Source: Herpetosiphonaceae bacterium (lineage in GTDB: Bacteria; Chloroflexota; Chloroflexia; Chloroflexales; Herpetosiphonaceae). Taken from it: 64,000 nt of DNA. A model generated the notes under the pieces. It had not been told where the DNA came from. It did not search any database and saw only the letters and a program-made list of their open reading frames with translations. Position 1 is the stretch's first letter, and each line of letters starts with the position of its first letter. Location: positions 194,001-258,000 of the forward strand of contig BPHZ01000001.1 of assembly GCA_026003835.1 (NCBI GenBank), written 5' to 3'. A program made the position numbers and the translations under genes. This document shows, piece after piece, positions 18,772 to 28,942 of this stretch.

Positions 18772-20497
18772 GTGACCGGGCTGAAATGGTGGCAAACAGC
18801 GGTTTTCTATCAGATTTATCCGCGCAGCTTCGCTGATGGGAATGGCGATGGTATTGGCGATCTGCGCGGAATTATCGAGCGCCTTGACTACTTGCAGGAT
18901 CTTGGCATTGATGCGATCTGGCTCTCGCCGCACTACCCCTCGCCGCTCTTCGACTGTGGCTATGATGTCGCCGATTATACCGGCGTTGCCCCTGAGTATG
19001 GCACGCTGGATGAATTCAAGCGCTTTCTGGACGAGGCCCACCGCCGGAAGATCCGGGTTGTGCTCGATCTGGTCTTGAACCACACATCGGATCAGCATAG
19101 CTGGTTCCGCGAGTCGCGCTCCAGCCGCGATAATCCCCGGCGTGACTGGTACATCTGGCGCGATCCTGCACCAGATGGCGGGCCGCCGAATAACTGGTTC
19201 TCGACGTTTGGCGGCCCGGCATGGGAGGTACGATCCGGCGACCGGCCAGTACTACTACCACCTTTTCTTTAAAGAGCAGCCTGATCTCAACTGGCGCAAC
19301 CCGGAGGTCAGGCAGGCGATGTTTGATGTGATGCGCTTCTGGCTGGATCTCGGCGTCGATGGCTTCCGGCTCGACGCCATCGGCGCGATCTTCGAGCACC
19401 CGGAGCTTCCCAACCACGAGGCTACACTGTCGCTGCTCGATGTCTATCGCGCGCAACGTGCAGCGCGCACCCCTGAGGATTGGCGGCAGGTCGCGCAGAT
19501 GTGGCGGTCGCTCTTTTACTATCAGGTCGATCAGCCCGGTATTCACCATTTGATGCAGGAGCTACGGGCAGTTGTCGATGAGTATGACGACCGGGTGCTT
19601 GTCGGGGAGACTGATGATATCTCCTACTATGGCGCAGGCGACGATGAACTTCATCTTGTTTTCAACTTCCCGCTGATGCAGATGGAGCGGCTGACGCCTG
19701 CCTGGATACGGGCAAATCAGGATCTGCGTCTCAGCGCTCTGCCGTCCGGCGCCTGGCCCTGCAACACGCTTGGCAACCACGACTCGCCGCGCTGTTGCAG
19801 CCGCTACAGTGATGGGCGAGACGATAAGGCTGTCGCCTGTACTGCCCTGGCGCTGATGCTGACTCTGCGCGGCACACCCTTTCTCTACTATGGCGAAGAG
19901 ATAGGGATGTGCGATCTGATGTTGGATGATGTTGAGCAGTTCCGCGATATGCTCGGCACATGGCTTTATCGCATTGAGACGGGAGCGCTTGGAACGCCGC
20001 ATCAGGAGGCCCTGCGCTTTGCTGTGATGTTCGGCCGTGACAAGTGCCGGACGCCTATGCAGTGGAGCGCTGCTCCAAACGCCGGTTTCTGCCCCGCGGA
20101 TGTAAGCCCCTGGCTGCCGGTGCATCCCAACTACGCCCAGGGTCTCAATGTGGCATGCCAGATCGAAGATCCCGCCTCGCTCTTGAACTTTTATCGCCGG
20201 ATGCTGCGCTTGCGGCGGGAGACACCGGCGCTGATTGCTGGAGATTACACACCGCTGCATCCACACGCGGAAGAGTATCTCGCTTTTCTGCGTAGTGATG
20301 CCGGATCAGGACAGAGATGTCTCGTCGTGTTGAATATGTCCGATCGGCCGCATACGCTCCATGTCGATCTCGGCGCTGGCCGGCTGCGGCCGCTCTTTTC
20401 GAGCCACAGCCGCACCATGACCTTCGACGATCCCGCGTGCCTGTCGCTCGCGCCGAACGAGATCTATATCGCTGAGTTTGTTCAGGAGGGTGCGTAA
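18772..20497 (+). CDS. GH13 alpha-glucosidase family enzyme, one frameshift
   Basis: A ~575-residue GH13 enzyme hydrolysing or transferring alpha-glucosyl residues, most like alpha-glucosidase/oligo-1,6-glucosidase. Conserved blocks: VFYQIYPRSFADGNGDGIGD at the N-terminus, DLVLNHTSDQHSWF, DGFRLDA with the nucleophile Asp, VGET with the acid/base Glu, and LGNHDSPR with the transition-state Asp. The frame changes near 19227 (GAGGTAC should read GAGTAC), joining GGPAWE to YDPATGQYYYHLFFKEQP. Start is GTG with AGGAGAG upstream. The stop TAA overlaps the ATG of the aldolase gene by one base, implying translational coupling. No signal peptide, so intracellular oligosaccharide use. Confidence 0.88.
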
Positions 20498-21388
20498 TGA
20501 CAGGAGTTTCTCTGGCCGGAATCTATCCGCCCATACCAACCCCATTTGATGAGGATGAGCAGCTAGCGCTCGATAAGCTGGAGCAAAATCTGCAGGCGTG
20601 GATCGCGCAGCCGCTCGACGGCGTGGTGATGCCGGGCTCCAACAGTGAGGCTGCGTTTCTTTCACCTGAGGAGCGCGTGCGCATCTGGCGTGTCTGTGGC
20701 GAGGTGCTGCGGGGGGAGCGGCAAACGCTTTATCGCCGGCACCGGCGCCGAGTCGACGGCGGAGACCATTGCGCTGACGCTGCGGGCGGCGGAGCTTGGC
20801 GCAGAGGCGACGCTGGTGCTGCCGCCGCACTTTTATAAGCCTGCGCTGACCCACGATGTCCTGGTGGCCCATTATCGCGCGGTCGCCGACGCCTCGCCAA
20901 TCCCCATCCTTCTCTATAATGTGCCGGCCTTTACTGGCGTCGATTTTGCCCCGGCGACGATCCTGGCTCTGGCTGAGCATCCGCGCATCATCGGTATGAA
21001 AGACAGCAGTGTGAATGTCGTCAAGGCGGCCGACGTGCTCGCCGTCCGCCCGGATTTCCAGATCTTTGTTGGGTCCGGCAGCGCCCTGCTGCCGTTCCTC
21101 AGCATCGGCGCCGCCGGCGGCATTATGGCCCTGGCGAATATCGCCGCGCATCCGCTACGCCGGCTCGCCGATGCCTTCGCGACGGGACGCGGCGACGAGG
21201 CGCGCCGCATCCAGCTCTCATTAGTGGACCTCAACGCTGCTATCACCACACGCTTCGGTGTCTCCGGGCTGAAATACGCGATGGACCGGATGGGGCTCTA
21301 CGGTGGCCCGACGCGCCGGCCGCTGCTGCCGCTGCGCGCCGAGGAGCGTGCTGAGATCGACCAGCTGCTCGCCGCGCTGGAGCGCTAA
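20497..21388 (+). CDS. DapA-family (dihydrodipicolinate synthase-like) aldolase, one frameshift
   Basis: A ~295-residue class I aldolase of the DHDPS/N-acetylneuraminate lyase family. PGSNSEAAFLSPEER matches the substrate-carboxylate loop, LLYNVPAFTGVD contains the catalytic Tyr, and IIGMKDSSVNV holds the Schiff-base Lys. The frame breaks in a run of six G at 20711-20716; removing one G restores EVLRGSGKRFIAGTGAEST. Coupling to the GH13 gene rather than to lysine genes, and the SNS loop instead of the GTTGE typical of DapA, suggest a sugar-acid or hydroxy-acid aldolase rather than true lysine synthesis; this is inference. Confidence 0.82.
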
Positions 21389-21395
21389 CGTATAA

Positions 21396-21809
21396 TCAAG
21401 CTCCTCTGTCGTGCCTGGTAGCGCTATCGCCTGGCTCCCGATCTTCCCGATCTGTGCCGGCGATCTCGCCTGCGGCCCTGGTGGTCCCGCCGGCTCTGGG
21501 CAGGTCGGTTGTCCCTCCCAGGTCGCTGCCGGCTCCGGCGCCGCCAATCGCCTGGCCGATGTCGTCTCGTGCGGCTGCCACTTCATCGGTATCGTTGTGC
21601 TCTATGCCGCCACGAGGCGTGTCGCCTGTGGGCCTGCCGCCTTTCTCCTCCGGGGACTCCAGGTTGAGCGTGCTGCTGCCCGTAGGATCTTTGCCGGCCT
21701 TCTCGTTGCCCGGATCGCGGTCGCCGACAGTTCCCTCACCACCGGCTTTGCCGGTATCGCCGGCCCCACCGCCTGTGGTCGGTCCGCCCCAGGTATCTTC
21801 GAATGCCAT
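21396..21809 (-). CDS. Gly/Asp-rich, probably disordered small protein
   Basis: A 137-residue hydrophilic protein starting MAFEDTWGGPTTGGG with a very strong ribosome site (AAGGAGGAGGT directly before the ATG at 21809), which is the main evidence that it is a gene. It is rich in Gly, Asp, Glu, Thr and Pro, contains no Cys or aromatic core beyond the first ten residues, and has no signal peptide or membrane segment. Low-complexity stretches include GGPTTGGGAGDTGKAGGEG. It diverges from sucA and converges with the aldolase gene. Similar glycine-rich hydrophilic proteins are often stress- or desiccation-related, but no family is recognised. Confidence 0.6.
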   Translation of the reverse strand: MAFEDTWGGPTTGGGAGDTGKAGGEGTVGDRDPGNEKAGKDPTGSSTLNLESPEEKGGRPTGDTPRGGIEHNDTDEVAAARDDIGQAIGGAGAGSDLGGTTDLPRAGGTTRAAGEIAGTDREDREPGDSATRHDRGA

Positions 21810-21905
21810 ACCTCCTCCTTCTTCTACTCGTTGCATCATCTGCAGAGCTTGCAGAAACCAAGCCACAGCAGAGGCTGCAAGATCCATGCGCTGCAACAGG
21901 CTCAA

Positions 21906-21933
21906 TTGACACGGGCCCAAACTTGCATACAAT
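21906..21933 (+). promoter_or_regulatory. Sigma-70-type promoter for sucAB
   Basis: TTGACA (21906-21911), 16-nt spacer, TACAAT (21928-21933). Predicted transcript starts near 21940, leaving a leader of about 40 nt before sucA. Confidence 0.75.
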
Positions 21934-21980
21934 GGCTTTTAGCGCTATCTATTCAGATCTAGAGTGTGAAAACAACGACC

Positions 21981-24749
21981 ATGAATATTTGGAATGAATT
22001 TCACGGGCCCAACGCCGGCTTCGTTTTAGAGCTTTACCAGCGTTACCAGCAAGATCCCGGCTCCGTCGATCCCGCGACGCGAGCCTTCTTTGAGCGCTGG
22101 ACTCCGCCGGCAGAGGGTGTGACGGTCGAGGCTGCGCCAGCTCTCGACAAAGTTGTCGGCGCCGTCAACCTGGCCCAGTCCATTCGAGAGTTCGGGCTGC
22201 TGGCGGCCCAGATTGATCCGCTAGGGAGTGTGCCACCCGGCGATCCATCGCTGGATCCGGCCTTCCATGGCCTGACCGAAGATGATTTGCGCCAGCTGCC
22301 GGCCAGTCTGGTCGGCGGTCCTGTTGCCTGGAATGGCGCCAGCGCCTACGAGGCCATCCAGAATCTGCGCCGTGTCTATTCCTCCAGAACCGGCTATGAC
22401 TACGGCCATGTGCGCATCCCGGAGGAGCGCGAGTGGCTCCGCGATGCGGCTGAGTCCGGCCGCTTCCGCCCGCCGAAAGATCCCATCGACCCTCAGGAGC
22501 TCCTGGAGCGGCTCACCCAGGTGGAGGTGTTCGAGCAGTTTCTGCATCGAGCCTTCCCAGGGAAGACGCGCTTCTCTATCGAGGGGCTGGATATGCTCGT
22601 GCCCATCCTTGACGAGCTGATCGGCGGCGCGGCCGAGCATGGCATCTATACGATTCTTATGGGCATGGCCCATCGCGGCAGGCTTAACGTCCTGGCCCAT
22701 GTGCTGAACAAGCCCTACGAACAGATCCTGGCTGAGTTTAAGGACCCGGTGCCCTATCTGCGCGAAGATCTGGGCTGGACCGGCGATGTGAAGTACCACA
22801 TGGGCGCGCGGCGCGCATTCAAGGATGGCGAACTGGTCGATGTGGTTGTGACGTTGGCGCCCAACCCCAGCCACCTGGAGTTTGTCAACCCGGTTGTGGA
22901 GGGCATGGCCAGGGCGGCGGGTACGTACGTCGATAAGCCCGGCGCGCCGCGCTTTGACCATCAGATCTCCCTGCCGGTGCTGATCCACGGCGATGCGGCG
23001 TTCCCCGGCCAGGGCGTGGTCGCCGAGACGCTCAACTTCTCCCGCCTGCCGGGCTACCGCACGGGTGGAACCATCCATATTATTGCCAATAACCAGCTTG
23101 GCTTTACGACGACCCCGGAGGCCGGCTACAGCACCCTCTACGCCAGCGATGTCGCCAAAGGCTTCAAGATCCCGATCATGCATGTCAACGCCGATGACCC
23201 TGAGGCGTGTATCGAGGCGGCGCGTACGGCGCTGGCTTACCGCGCCCGCTTCCAGAAGGACTTTCTGATTGATCTGGTCGGCTACAGGCGCCACGGCCAC
23301 AACGAGGGCGATGAGCCTGCCTTCACCCAGCCCTTGATGTATCGCAAGATCGAGCAGCATCCGACGGTCAGGCAGATTTGGGCCGGGATCCTGTTGGAGC
23401 GCAATAGCATCCCCGAGCAATTGCCGGAACAGCTGGTCCAGCGTGTTATGGAGCGTTTACAGAGCGTCTATGACTCGCTGCAGGCGGCTGAGACGCTGAT
23501 CGAGCCGGAGTTGGAGTCGCCGCCGCCTGGCGCCGCCCGCCGTGTGAAGACGGCCGTGCCCGCCCAGCGCCTGCGTGAGCTGAATGAGGCGTTGCTGCGG
23601 CTGCCGGAGGGCTTTCATATCCACCCGAAGCTGGAGCGTGCCATGCAGCGCCGCCGCACAGCCCTTGATGATCCTGACGAGGCGACGATCGATTGGGCGA
23701 TGGCCGAAGAGCTGGCGTTTGCCTCGATCCTTGCCGACGGCACGTCTATTCGCCTGACCGGCCAGGATGTCGAGCGCGGCACCTTTAGCCAGCGCCACGC
23801 GGTCTTCCACGATATCGAGACCGGCAGGGCCTATACGCCGCTCCAGGCGCTGCCGCAAGCGCAGGCCGCCTTTGAGATCCGCAATAGCCCGCTGACTGAG
23901 AGCGCCGTCGTCGGCTTTGAGTATGGCTATAACGTTCAGGCGCCGGAGCGGCTGGTCATCTGGGAGGCCCAGTATGGCGACTTCGTTAACGGCGCCCAAG
24001 TGATGATCGATGAGTTTGTGGTCTCGGGTCGCGCTAAGTGGGCGCAGACGCCCTCTCTTGTGCTGCTGCTGCCCCACGGCTACGAGGGCCAGGGGCCGGA
24101 CCACGCCACCGGGCGCCCTGAGCGCTTCCTGCAGCTGGCTGCGGAGACGAATATGCGCATCGCTAACTGCACGACCGCCGCGCAGTACTTCCACCTGCTG
24201 CGCCGCCAGGCCGCCCTGCTTCAGACCGACCCGCTGCCCCTGGTGGTCTTTACGCCCAAGAGTCTGCTGCGCAATCGCCGCGCCTTCTCGTCGCTGCGCG
24301 AGCTGGCCGAGGGCGGCTGGCAGCCGGTGATCGATGATGCCCGGGCTCGCCAGGATCCTGAGCAGGTGCGCCGCCTGATCCTCTGCAGCGGCAAGATCTA
24401 TGTCGATATGATCAGCAGTGATCGCTGGAACGATGCCGTTGAGATTGCCATCGCGCGAGTTGAGCAGCTCTATCCCCTGCCTGAGGACGAGCTGCGCGAG
24501 GTGCTCGACGGCTACCCCAACCTGGAAGAGGTGGTTTGGCTCCAGGAAGAACCGGAGAATATGGGTGCCTGGAGCTATGTGCAGCCGCGGCTCAGCGTGC
24601 TGATCGCCGGTCGCTGGCCTCTACGCTATATCGGCCGGCCCGAGCGCGCCAGCCCCGCCGAGGGCTCAGCCTCCTGGCACGCCGTCAACCAGAAGGCGAT
24701 TATTGAACGTGCCTATACGCTGGAGCCAATAGTTTCGCGAGAGCGATAG
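21981..24749 (+). CDS. sucA: 2-oxoglutarate dehydrogenase E1 component
   Basis: A 922-residue thiamine-diphosphate E1 subunit that decarboxylates 2-oxoglutarate in the TCA cycle. The N-terminal [20 protein letters not shown] segment is the usual E1o start; the ThDP core shows [65 protein letters not shown] and [12 protein letters not shown], with [20 protein letters not shown] in the C-terminal half. Full family length. ATG 21981 fits the family; an in-frame GTG at 21966 is possible, and neither has a clear ribosome site. sucB follows after 19 nt. No E3 (lpd) gene is in the window. Confidence 0.96.
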   Translation: MNIWNEFHGPNAGFVLELYQRYQQDPGSVDPATRAFFERWTPPAEGVTVEAAPALDKVVGAVNLAQSIREFGLLAAQIDPLGSVPPGDPSLDPAFHGLTEDDLRQLPASLVGGPVAWNGASAYEAIQNLRRVYSSRTGYDYGHVRIPEEREWLRDAAESGRFRPPKDPIDPQELLERLTQVEVFEQFLHRAFPGKTRFSIEGLDMLVPILDELIGGAAEHGIYTILMGMAHRGRLNVLAHVLNKPYEQILAEFKDPVPYLREDLGWTGDVKYHMGARRAFKDGELVDVVVTLAPNPSHLEFVNPVVEGMARAAGTYVDKPGAPRFDHQISLPVLIHGDAAFPGQGVVAETLNFSRLPGYRTGGTIHIIANNQLGFTTTPEAGYSTLYASDVAKGFKIPIMHVNADDPEACIEAARTALAYRARFQKDFLIDLVGYRRHGHNEGDEPAFTQPLMYRKIEQHPTVRQIWAGILLERNSIPEQLPEQLVQRVMERLQSVYDSLQAAETLIEPELESPPPGAARRVKTAVPAQRLRELNEALLRLPEGFHIHPKLERAMQRRRTALDDPDEATIDWAMAEELAFASILADGTSIRLTGQDVERGTFSQRHAVFHDIETGRAYTPLQALPQAQAAFEIRNSPLTESAVVGFEYGYNVQAPERLVIWEAQYGDFVNGAQVMIDEFVVSGRAKWAQTPSLVLLLPHGYEGQGPDHATGRPERFLQLAAETNMRIANCTTAAQYFHLLRRQAALLQTDPLPLVVFTPKSLLRNRRAFSSLRELAEGGWQPVIDDARARQDPEQVRRLILCSGKIYVDMISSDRWNDAVEIAIARVEQLYPLPEDELREVLDGYPNLEEVVWLQEEPENMGAWSYVQPRLSVLIAGRWPLRYIGRPERASPAEGSASWHAVNQKAIIERAYTLEPIVSRER

Positions 24750-24768
24750 CGTTGCAGAAAGGGAGCCC

Positions 24769-26064
24769 ATGTCAACGAAGATAGTGGTACCTCCGCTCGG
24801 CGAATCGGTTGTCGAGGCTACGGTCGCTCGCTGGCTGAAGCAAGAGGGCGATCCTGTTTCCGTCGGCGAACCGGTGGTACAGCTGGAGACAGAAAAAGTT
24901 GATCTGGATGTGAGCGCCGATAAAGCCGGCGTGCTTGCGCGTATTGAGCGGCGCGAAGGCGAAGATGTGCAGATCGGCGATGTACTGGGCATTATCGAGG
25001 AGGCCGCGGCGGGCGCCCGGCCTGCCGCACCGGCCCCTGGCGGCGAACAGGCGGCGCCTGAGCCTGGGGAGCAGCGCCGCGAGGAGGCGCCCCAGGAGAT
25101 CAAGGAGCGCGTGACCCCCGTTGCCAGGCGTATTGCCGAGGAGCACGGCGTCGATCTGGCCCAGGTGCAGGGTACCGGCCCGGATGGCCGGGTGACAAAA
25201 CAGGATGTTGAGGAGTATATGAAACGGCTGGAGCGACAGGCTGTCACCGGCCCTCTTCCAGCGCCTGCTCCAGCGCCTGAACCTGCCCCTCCCGCGCGAG
25301 TCGAGCCGCGGGAGATCCCCGCAGCTCGTCCGGCGCCTGCGGTTACGGCGGCACCGGATCGCGCTACTCGCGAGCAGCGCGTGCGCATGTCGCGCCGCCG
25401 CCAGACGATTGCCCGCAGATTGGTCGAGGCCCAGCAGACGGCAGCGATGCTTACGACCTTCAACGAGATTGACATGAGCGCGGTCATCGACGTTCGTAAG
25501 CGCCGCCGCGAGTCGTTCAAGGAGCGCCATAACGTTGGCCTGGGCTTTATGTCGTTCTTCGTCAAGGCGACGATTGGCGCCCTCAAGGCGTTCCCGCTGG
25601 TTAATGCCGAGATCCAGGGCGATGAGATTGTTATCAAACACTACTATGATATCGGCATCGCCGTCGGCGCTTCAGAGGGTCTGGTTGTGCCGGTTCTACG
25701 CGATGCCGATCGCATGTCGTTTGCGGAGATCGAGCGGCAGATTAAGGAGCTGGCCCGTAAGGCGGAGGAGGGCACCCTCTCGCTGGAGGAGCTGCGCGGC
25801 GGCACGTTTACCATCACTAACGGCGGCGTTTTTGGCTCGCTGCTTAGCACGCCGATCCTCAACCCGCCACAAGTGGGGATTCTCGGCATGCACAAGATCG
25901 AGGAGCGGCCCGTTGTCGTGAACGGCCAGATCGTTGTTCGTCCAATGATGTATGTGGCGCTCAGCTATGACCACCGCATCATCGACGGCCGCGAGGCGGT
26001 CCAGTTTCTGGTAAAGATCAAGGAGCTGGTTGAGGACCCGGAGGCGCTGTTGCTGGAGGGCTAG
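24769..26064 (+). CDS. sucB: Dihydrolipoamide succinyltransferase (E2 of OGDH)
   Basis: A 431-residue E2 subunit. Lipoyl domain 1-80 with the lipoylated Lys in ETEKVDLDV; Ala/Pro-rich linker; peripheral-subunit-binding domain [20 protein letters not shown] near residue 115; second Ala/Pro linker; catalytic domain from ~200 ([20 protein letters not shown]) with [20 protein letters not shown] and the C-terminal active site [17 protein letters not shown]. One lipoyl domain, as usual for SucB. It transfers the succinyl group made by SucA to CoA. Co-transcribed with sucA, and closed by a hairpin terminator. Confidence 0.96.
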   Translation: MSTKIVVPPLGESVVEATVARWLKQEGDPVSVGEPVVQLETEKVDLDVSADKAGVLARIERREGEDVQIGDVLGIIEEAAAGARPAAPAPGGEQAAPEPGEQRREEAPQEIKERVTPVARRIAEEHGVDLAQVQGTGPDGRVTKQDVEEYMKRLERQAVTGPLPAPAPAPEPAPPARVEPREIPAARPAPAVTAAPDRATREQRVRMSRRRQTIARRLVEAQQTAAMLTTFNEIDMSAVIDVRKRRRESFKERHNVGLGFMSFFVKATIGALKAFPLVNAEIQGDEIVIKHYYDIGIAVGASEGLVVPVLRDADRMSFAEIERQIKELARKAEEGTLSLEELRGGTFTITNGGVFGSLLSTPILNPPQVGILGMHKIEERPVVVNGQIVVRPMMYVALSYDHRIIDGREAVQFLVKIKELVEDPEALLLEG

Positions 26065-26095
26065 GCGAGCCACCGCCGGCGCACCTTTGTAGACT

Positions 26096-26136
26096 AACGG
26101 CGGGCGTTGTGCTGCAGCGTCCGCCGTTGGTGTTTT
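26096..26136 (+). terminator. Probable terminator of sucAB
   Basis: AACGGCGG (26096-26103) pairs with CCGCCGTT (26121-26128), with extra pairing inside the loop, followed by GGTGTTTT. The T tract is short, so efficiency is uncertain. Confidence 0.6.
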
Positions 26137-26194
26137 CCTACGCCGTGGATCCGCTGGCTGATGCATTCTTCTCCAAACGATCCAGCTCATCCGT

Positions 26195-26638
26195 TTAATT
26201 CTCAACGTAGCCTTCATCCCAGGTGCGGCGCGGATCGTGGTTGCGCAGGTCGATGCCAAAATCAACTGCCGCCTTAAGCGCCAGCAAGACCGAGGCCCAG
26301 CCCGCGCTAACCTCGGCGCGGTCGGCGGGTGGTACGCCGCCGTCGGTGAGGAAGAGATCCGTTCCGCCTGCTCCGTCATCTTCCAACTCAAAGGTGGTGG
26401 TGCTGCCGCCAAAGTACTCGACGGCGAAACGTTGCGGCGGGCGCCGCTCCAGGATCTGCCCGCGCCATTCCAAGCGATTAGGAAAGATAAAGTGGATGGC
26501 GCCATCGCGCTCGCTGGCAGACTCGGCCCAGAAGCGCGCCCGCCCCTCGTCGCTCGCCAGCATCTCGTAAACCTTCTGCGGCGGCGAACTCAGGTGCAGC
26601 CGCCAGCAGATAGGCGCTGTGGGATCGTGGAAGTCCAT
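26195..26638 (-). CDS. SRPBCC/AHSA1-domain protein
   Basis: A 147-residue single-domain START-like protein. The order fits the AHSA1 family: LHLSSPPQKVYEMLASDEGR, ARFWAESASERDGAIHFIFP, GQILERRPPQRFAVEYFGG, TTTFELEDDGAGGTDLFLTD and a long C-terminal helix (VSAGWASVLLALKAAVDFGI). These proteins bind hydrophobic ligands or assist Hsp90-like chaperones; the ligand here is unknown. AGGAGG stands upstream of the ATG. It converges with sucAB. Confidence 0.85.
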   Translation of the reverse strand: MDFHDPTAPICWRLHLSSPPQKVYEMLASDEGRARFWAESASERDGAIHFIFPNRLEWRGQILERRPPQRFAVEYFGGSTTTFELEDDGAGGTDLFLTDGGVPPADRAEVSAGWASVLLALKAAVDFGIDLRNHDPRRTWDEGYVEN

Positions 26639-26948
26639 GCCTGATGCCTCCTGGTTGTTCGGTGGCTGTTCGCTCTATTAGCGAGCTTGTGCAGCCTTGC
26701 CTCAGGTTGTCCGCTTGATCATTAATCGTATCATCAGAGCGCTCGCTTGCTAAAAGGCGTCAGGGCGACGTCAGCGTGCCGGCATCCAGGGCCATGGCAA
26801 CGTTAGACGCTCCACAGCAGACCGACGCCGGAAAACAGGGGTGGAGGATGTCCCCAAATCCCCCCTTTTTTCCGTTGGGATGGGATAAAACGGGACGTTG
26901 ACACCATCCTGGCCGGCATCTGGGGGATGGCGCAACCCTCTACGCGGC

Positions 26949-26957
26949 TGCTATAAT
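26949..26957 (+). promoter_or_regulatory. Extended -10 promoter upstream of AmrS gene
   Basis: TGCTATAAT, perfect extended -10. The rest of the 380-bp interval 26639-27018 holds no gene that I can support. Confidence 0.65.
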
Positions 26958-26969
26958 ACTAAACTAAAG

Positions 26970-26984
26970 TGATCATAATGATCA
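26970..26984. promoter_or_regulatory. TGATCA-TAA-TGATCA operator-like repeat
   Basis: Two copies of the palindrome TGATCA separated by TAA, making a 15-bp near-perfect dyad just downstream of the predicted transcription start of the AmrS gene. Position and symmetry suggest a repressor site. Confidence 0.45.
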
Positions 26985-27018
26985 TGTAGGAGGGGTTGAG
27001 CTGGGGAAGGAGGCTTCG

Positions 27019-28173
27019 ATGGCGACGGAACAGACGCTTGCCGATGTACTCGACCAGATGACGACCGATGGCGAGCTCTACAGCGATACTGAAGATGGGC
27101 GTATCCACTGCTACGCTTGTGCCCACAACTGCATCATCGGCGAGGGGCGGCGGGGCATCTGCAAGGTGCGCTTCAATGAGGGCGGTAGGCTGCGCGTTCC
27201 TTGGGGTTACGTCGGCGCGTTACAGTGCGACCCTGTTGAGAAGAAGCCTTTCTGGCACGCAATGCCCGGCTCCGACGCCCTGACCTTCGGCATGCTCGGA
27301 TGCGATCTGCACTGTGCGTACTGTCAGAACTGGATCACCTCGCAGGCTCTACGCGATACGAATGCCGGAGCTTTGCCTATGCAGATAACGCCCCGCGAGC
27401 TGGTGGCTCTAGCCAGAGCTCAGGGTGCGAAGTTCGTCGTAAGCTCCTACAATGAGCCGTTGATCACCTCTGAGTGGGCTGTTGCCGTGTTCAAAGAGGC
27501 AAAAGCCGCCGGCCTGCTAACGGGTTATGTTTCCAATGGCAATGCTACGCGCGAGGTGTTGGAGTACATCCGCCCCTGGACGGACTGCTACAAGATCGAT
27601 CTCAAAACGATGTCCGACCGGAACTACCGTAAGCTCGGCACGAAGCTGGACCATGTGCTGGAGGGTGTACGCCTGGTCCATGAGCTGGGCTTCTGGTTGG
27701 AGGTGCTGACGCTGGTCGTGCCCGGCTTCAACGACTCCGATGCGGAGCTCCGCGAGGCAGCGCAGTTTGTCGCCTCTGTCTCGCCGGATATCCCCTGGCA
27801 TGTGACGGCCTTCCACCCCGATTATAAGATGATGGATCATGACTACACGACGGCCCGGCATCTGCTGCGCGCCGTCGAGTTCGGCCGTGAGGCTGGACTT
27901 CGCTACATCTATGCCGGCAACCTTCCCGGCCAGGTTGGTCCGTGGGAGCATACTCGATGTCCGGAATGCCAGGCAACGTTGATCGAGCGTATCGGCTATG
28001 TGATCCTGGACTACCGGCTGACTCCGGAGGGCACCTGCCCCGACTGTGGCACAATGATCCCCGGTCTCTGGCCGAAGGGCGCGCGCGCTGAAGTCCGGCT
28101 TGGCAGCAGGTTTGACCTGTACCAGCGCATCCCGCGCCCTGTGCGGCGGCTGCGCTCCGATCTACCGGGTTAG
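27019..28173 (+). CDS. amrS: AmmeMemoRadiSam-type radical SAM enzyme (AmrS)
   Basis: A 384-residue radical SAM protein of the AmrS/pyruvate-formate-lyase-activase-like family. The cluster-binding C-x3-C-x2-C is CDLHCAYC (Cys95, 99, 102); N-terminal extra Cys pattern HCYACAHNC at 30-38; SAM-contact region FVVSSYNEPLITSEW; C-terminal zinc-type pairs CPEC and CPDCG (~315 and ~350). In other genomes AmrS occurs with AMMECR1 and Memo partners, neither of which is adjacent here. AAGGAGG lies 5 nt before the ATG. The chemical product of this system is not established. The stop overlaps the convergent esterase stop. Confidence 0.9.
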   Translation: MATEQTLADVLDQMTTDGELYSDTEDGRIHCYACAHNCIIGEGRRGICKVRFNEGGRLRVPWGYVGALQCDPVEKKPFWHAMPGSDALTFGMLGCDLHCAYCQNWITSQALRDTNAGALPMQITPRELVALARAQGAKFVVSSYNEPLITSEWAVAVFKEAKAAGLLTGYVSNGNATREVLEYIRPWTDCYKIDLKTMSDRNYRKLGTKLDHVLEGVRLVHELGFWLEVLTLVVPGFNDSDAELREAAQFVASVSPDIPWHVTAFHPDYKMMDHDYTTARHLLRAVEFGREAGLRYIYAGNLPGQVGPWEHTRCPECQATLIERIGYVILDYRLTPEGTCPDCGTMIPGLWPKGARAEVRLGSRFDLYQRIPRPVRRLRSDLPG

Positions 28174-28919
28174 ACCGGCTGCGGATCGTGGAGGGAGATC
28201 AGCCCACGTACAAAGTTGAGCGCGTAGCGTGAGGCGTCGTTCAAGTACGTGCCAGGGTGCTCGCCCATATGCTCCCGATAGATGTGCGGAATACTGAGTG
28301 TCTTGAGGTAGGCGTGAAAGGCGCGATTCTCCTCAAGCAGAAAGTCATCGAGGCCGCAGTCAAGGTAGAGGGCGGGGTGGTCGCCTGGCTCAGCAGCCAG
28401 GCGGTAGAGATCGTACTCGGTGCGTAGCGGGCTATCGGGCGGGCCAAAGACGCAGCCATAGGGTCCATCATGCACCCAGCGCGGGGCATTGACAGCACCG
28501 CTCTGGCTAAAGGCAACGCTGAAGAGGTCGCGATGGCGCAACGCCAGCATCAGGGCGCCGAAGCCGCCCATCGATGGCCCACCGATCGCTCTGGAGCCGC
28601 GCGAGGCAACAGTGGGGAGGCGCTCGTCGATTGTTGGAATGAGCTCTTCAACGATATAATCTTCATAGCGCCGCCCATCGGCAGTGTTGATGTAGAAGCT
28701 CCTATTGCCATCAGGCAGCACCACAATATATGGGAAGTCGATGAGTCGACTTCTAAGAGCGGCGCAGATCTGAGGAGAGGGCGGGCCTGCCAGGCTATGG
28801 AGCAGGTAGAGGACGGGGAAGCGATGCTGCGCATCGACATCCGGGGGAAGCAGGATGGTGACCGGAACATGATCCCCGAGCACGGCGCTCGGGAGCGTGA
28901 AATGTTGAATACTATGCAT
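28170..28919 (-). CDS. Esterase family alpha/beta hydrolase
   Basis: A 249-residue hydrolase of the esterase-D/putative-esterase (PF00756) family. The nucleophile elbow is GGPSMGGFGALMLAL with Ser at the centre; the Asp is likely in YLDCGLDDFLLEENRAF and the His near REHMGEHPGTYLNDASRYAL. The N-terminus RFPVLYLLHSLAGP matches the family oxyanion strand. No signal peptide, so cytoplasmic. Physiological substrate unknown; such enzymes act on S-formylglutathione, acetyl-xylan or siderophore esters. GGGGATCGG precedes the ATG. Confidence 0.88.
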   Translation of the reverse strand: MHSIQHFTLPSAVLGDHVPVTILLPPDVDAQHRFPVLYLLHSLAGPPSPQICAALRSRLIDFPYIVVLPDGNRSFYINTADGRRYEDYIVEELIPTIDERLPTVASRGSRAIGGPSMGGFGALMLALRHRDLFSVAFSQSGAVNAPRWVHDGPYGCVFGPPDSPLRTEYDLYRLAAEPGDHPALYLDCGLDDFLLEENRAFHAYLKTLSIPHIYREHMGEHPGTYLNDASRYALNFVRGLISLHDPQPV

Positions 28920-28942
28920 GGCCGATCCCCATTGGAATTCCC

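Noticed and set aside
22221..23420. 399-codon minus-strand open frame inside sucA
   Set aside because: Antisense to a clear E1 gene; sequence has no family features and arises from GC-rich codon bias.
26898..26957. TTGACA at 26898 as -35 for the AmrS promoter
   Set aside because: The distance to TATAAT at 26952 is 48 nt, far too long; the extended -10 alone is the better explanation.
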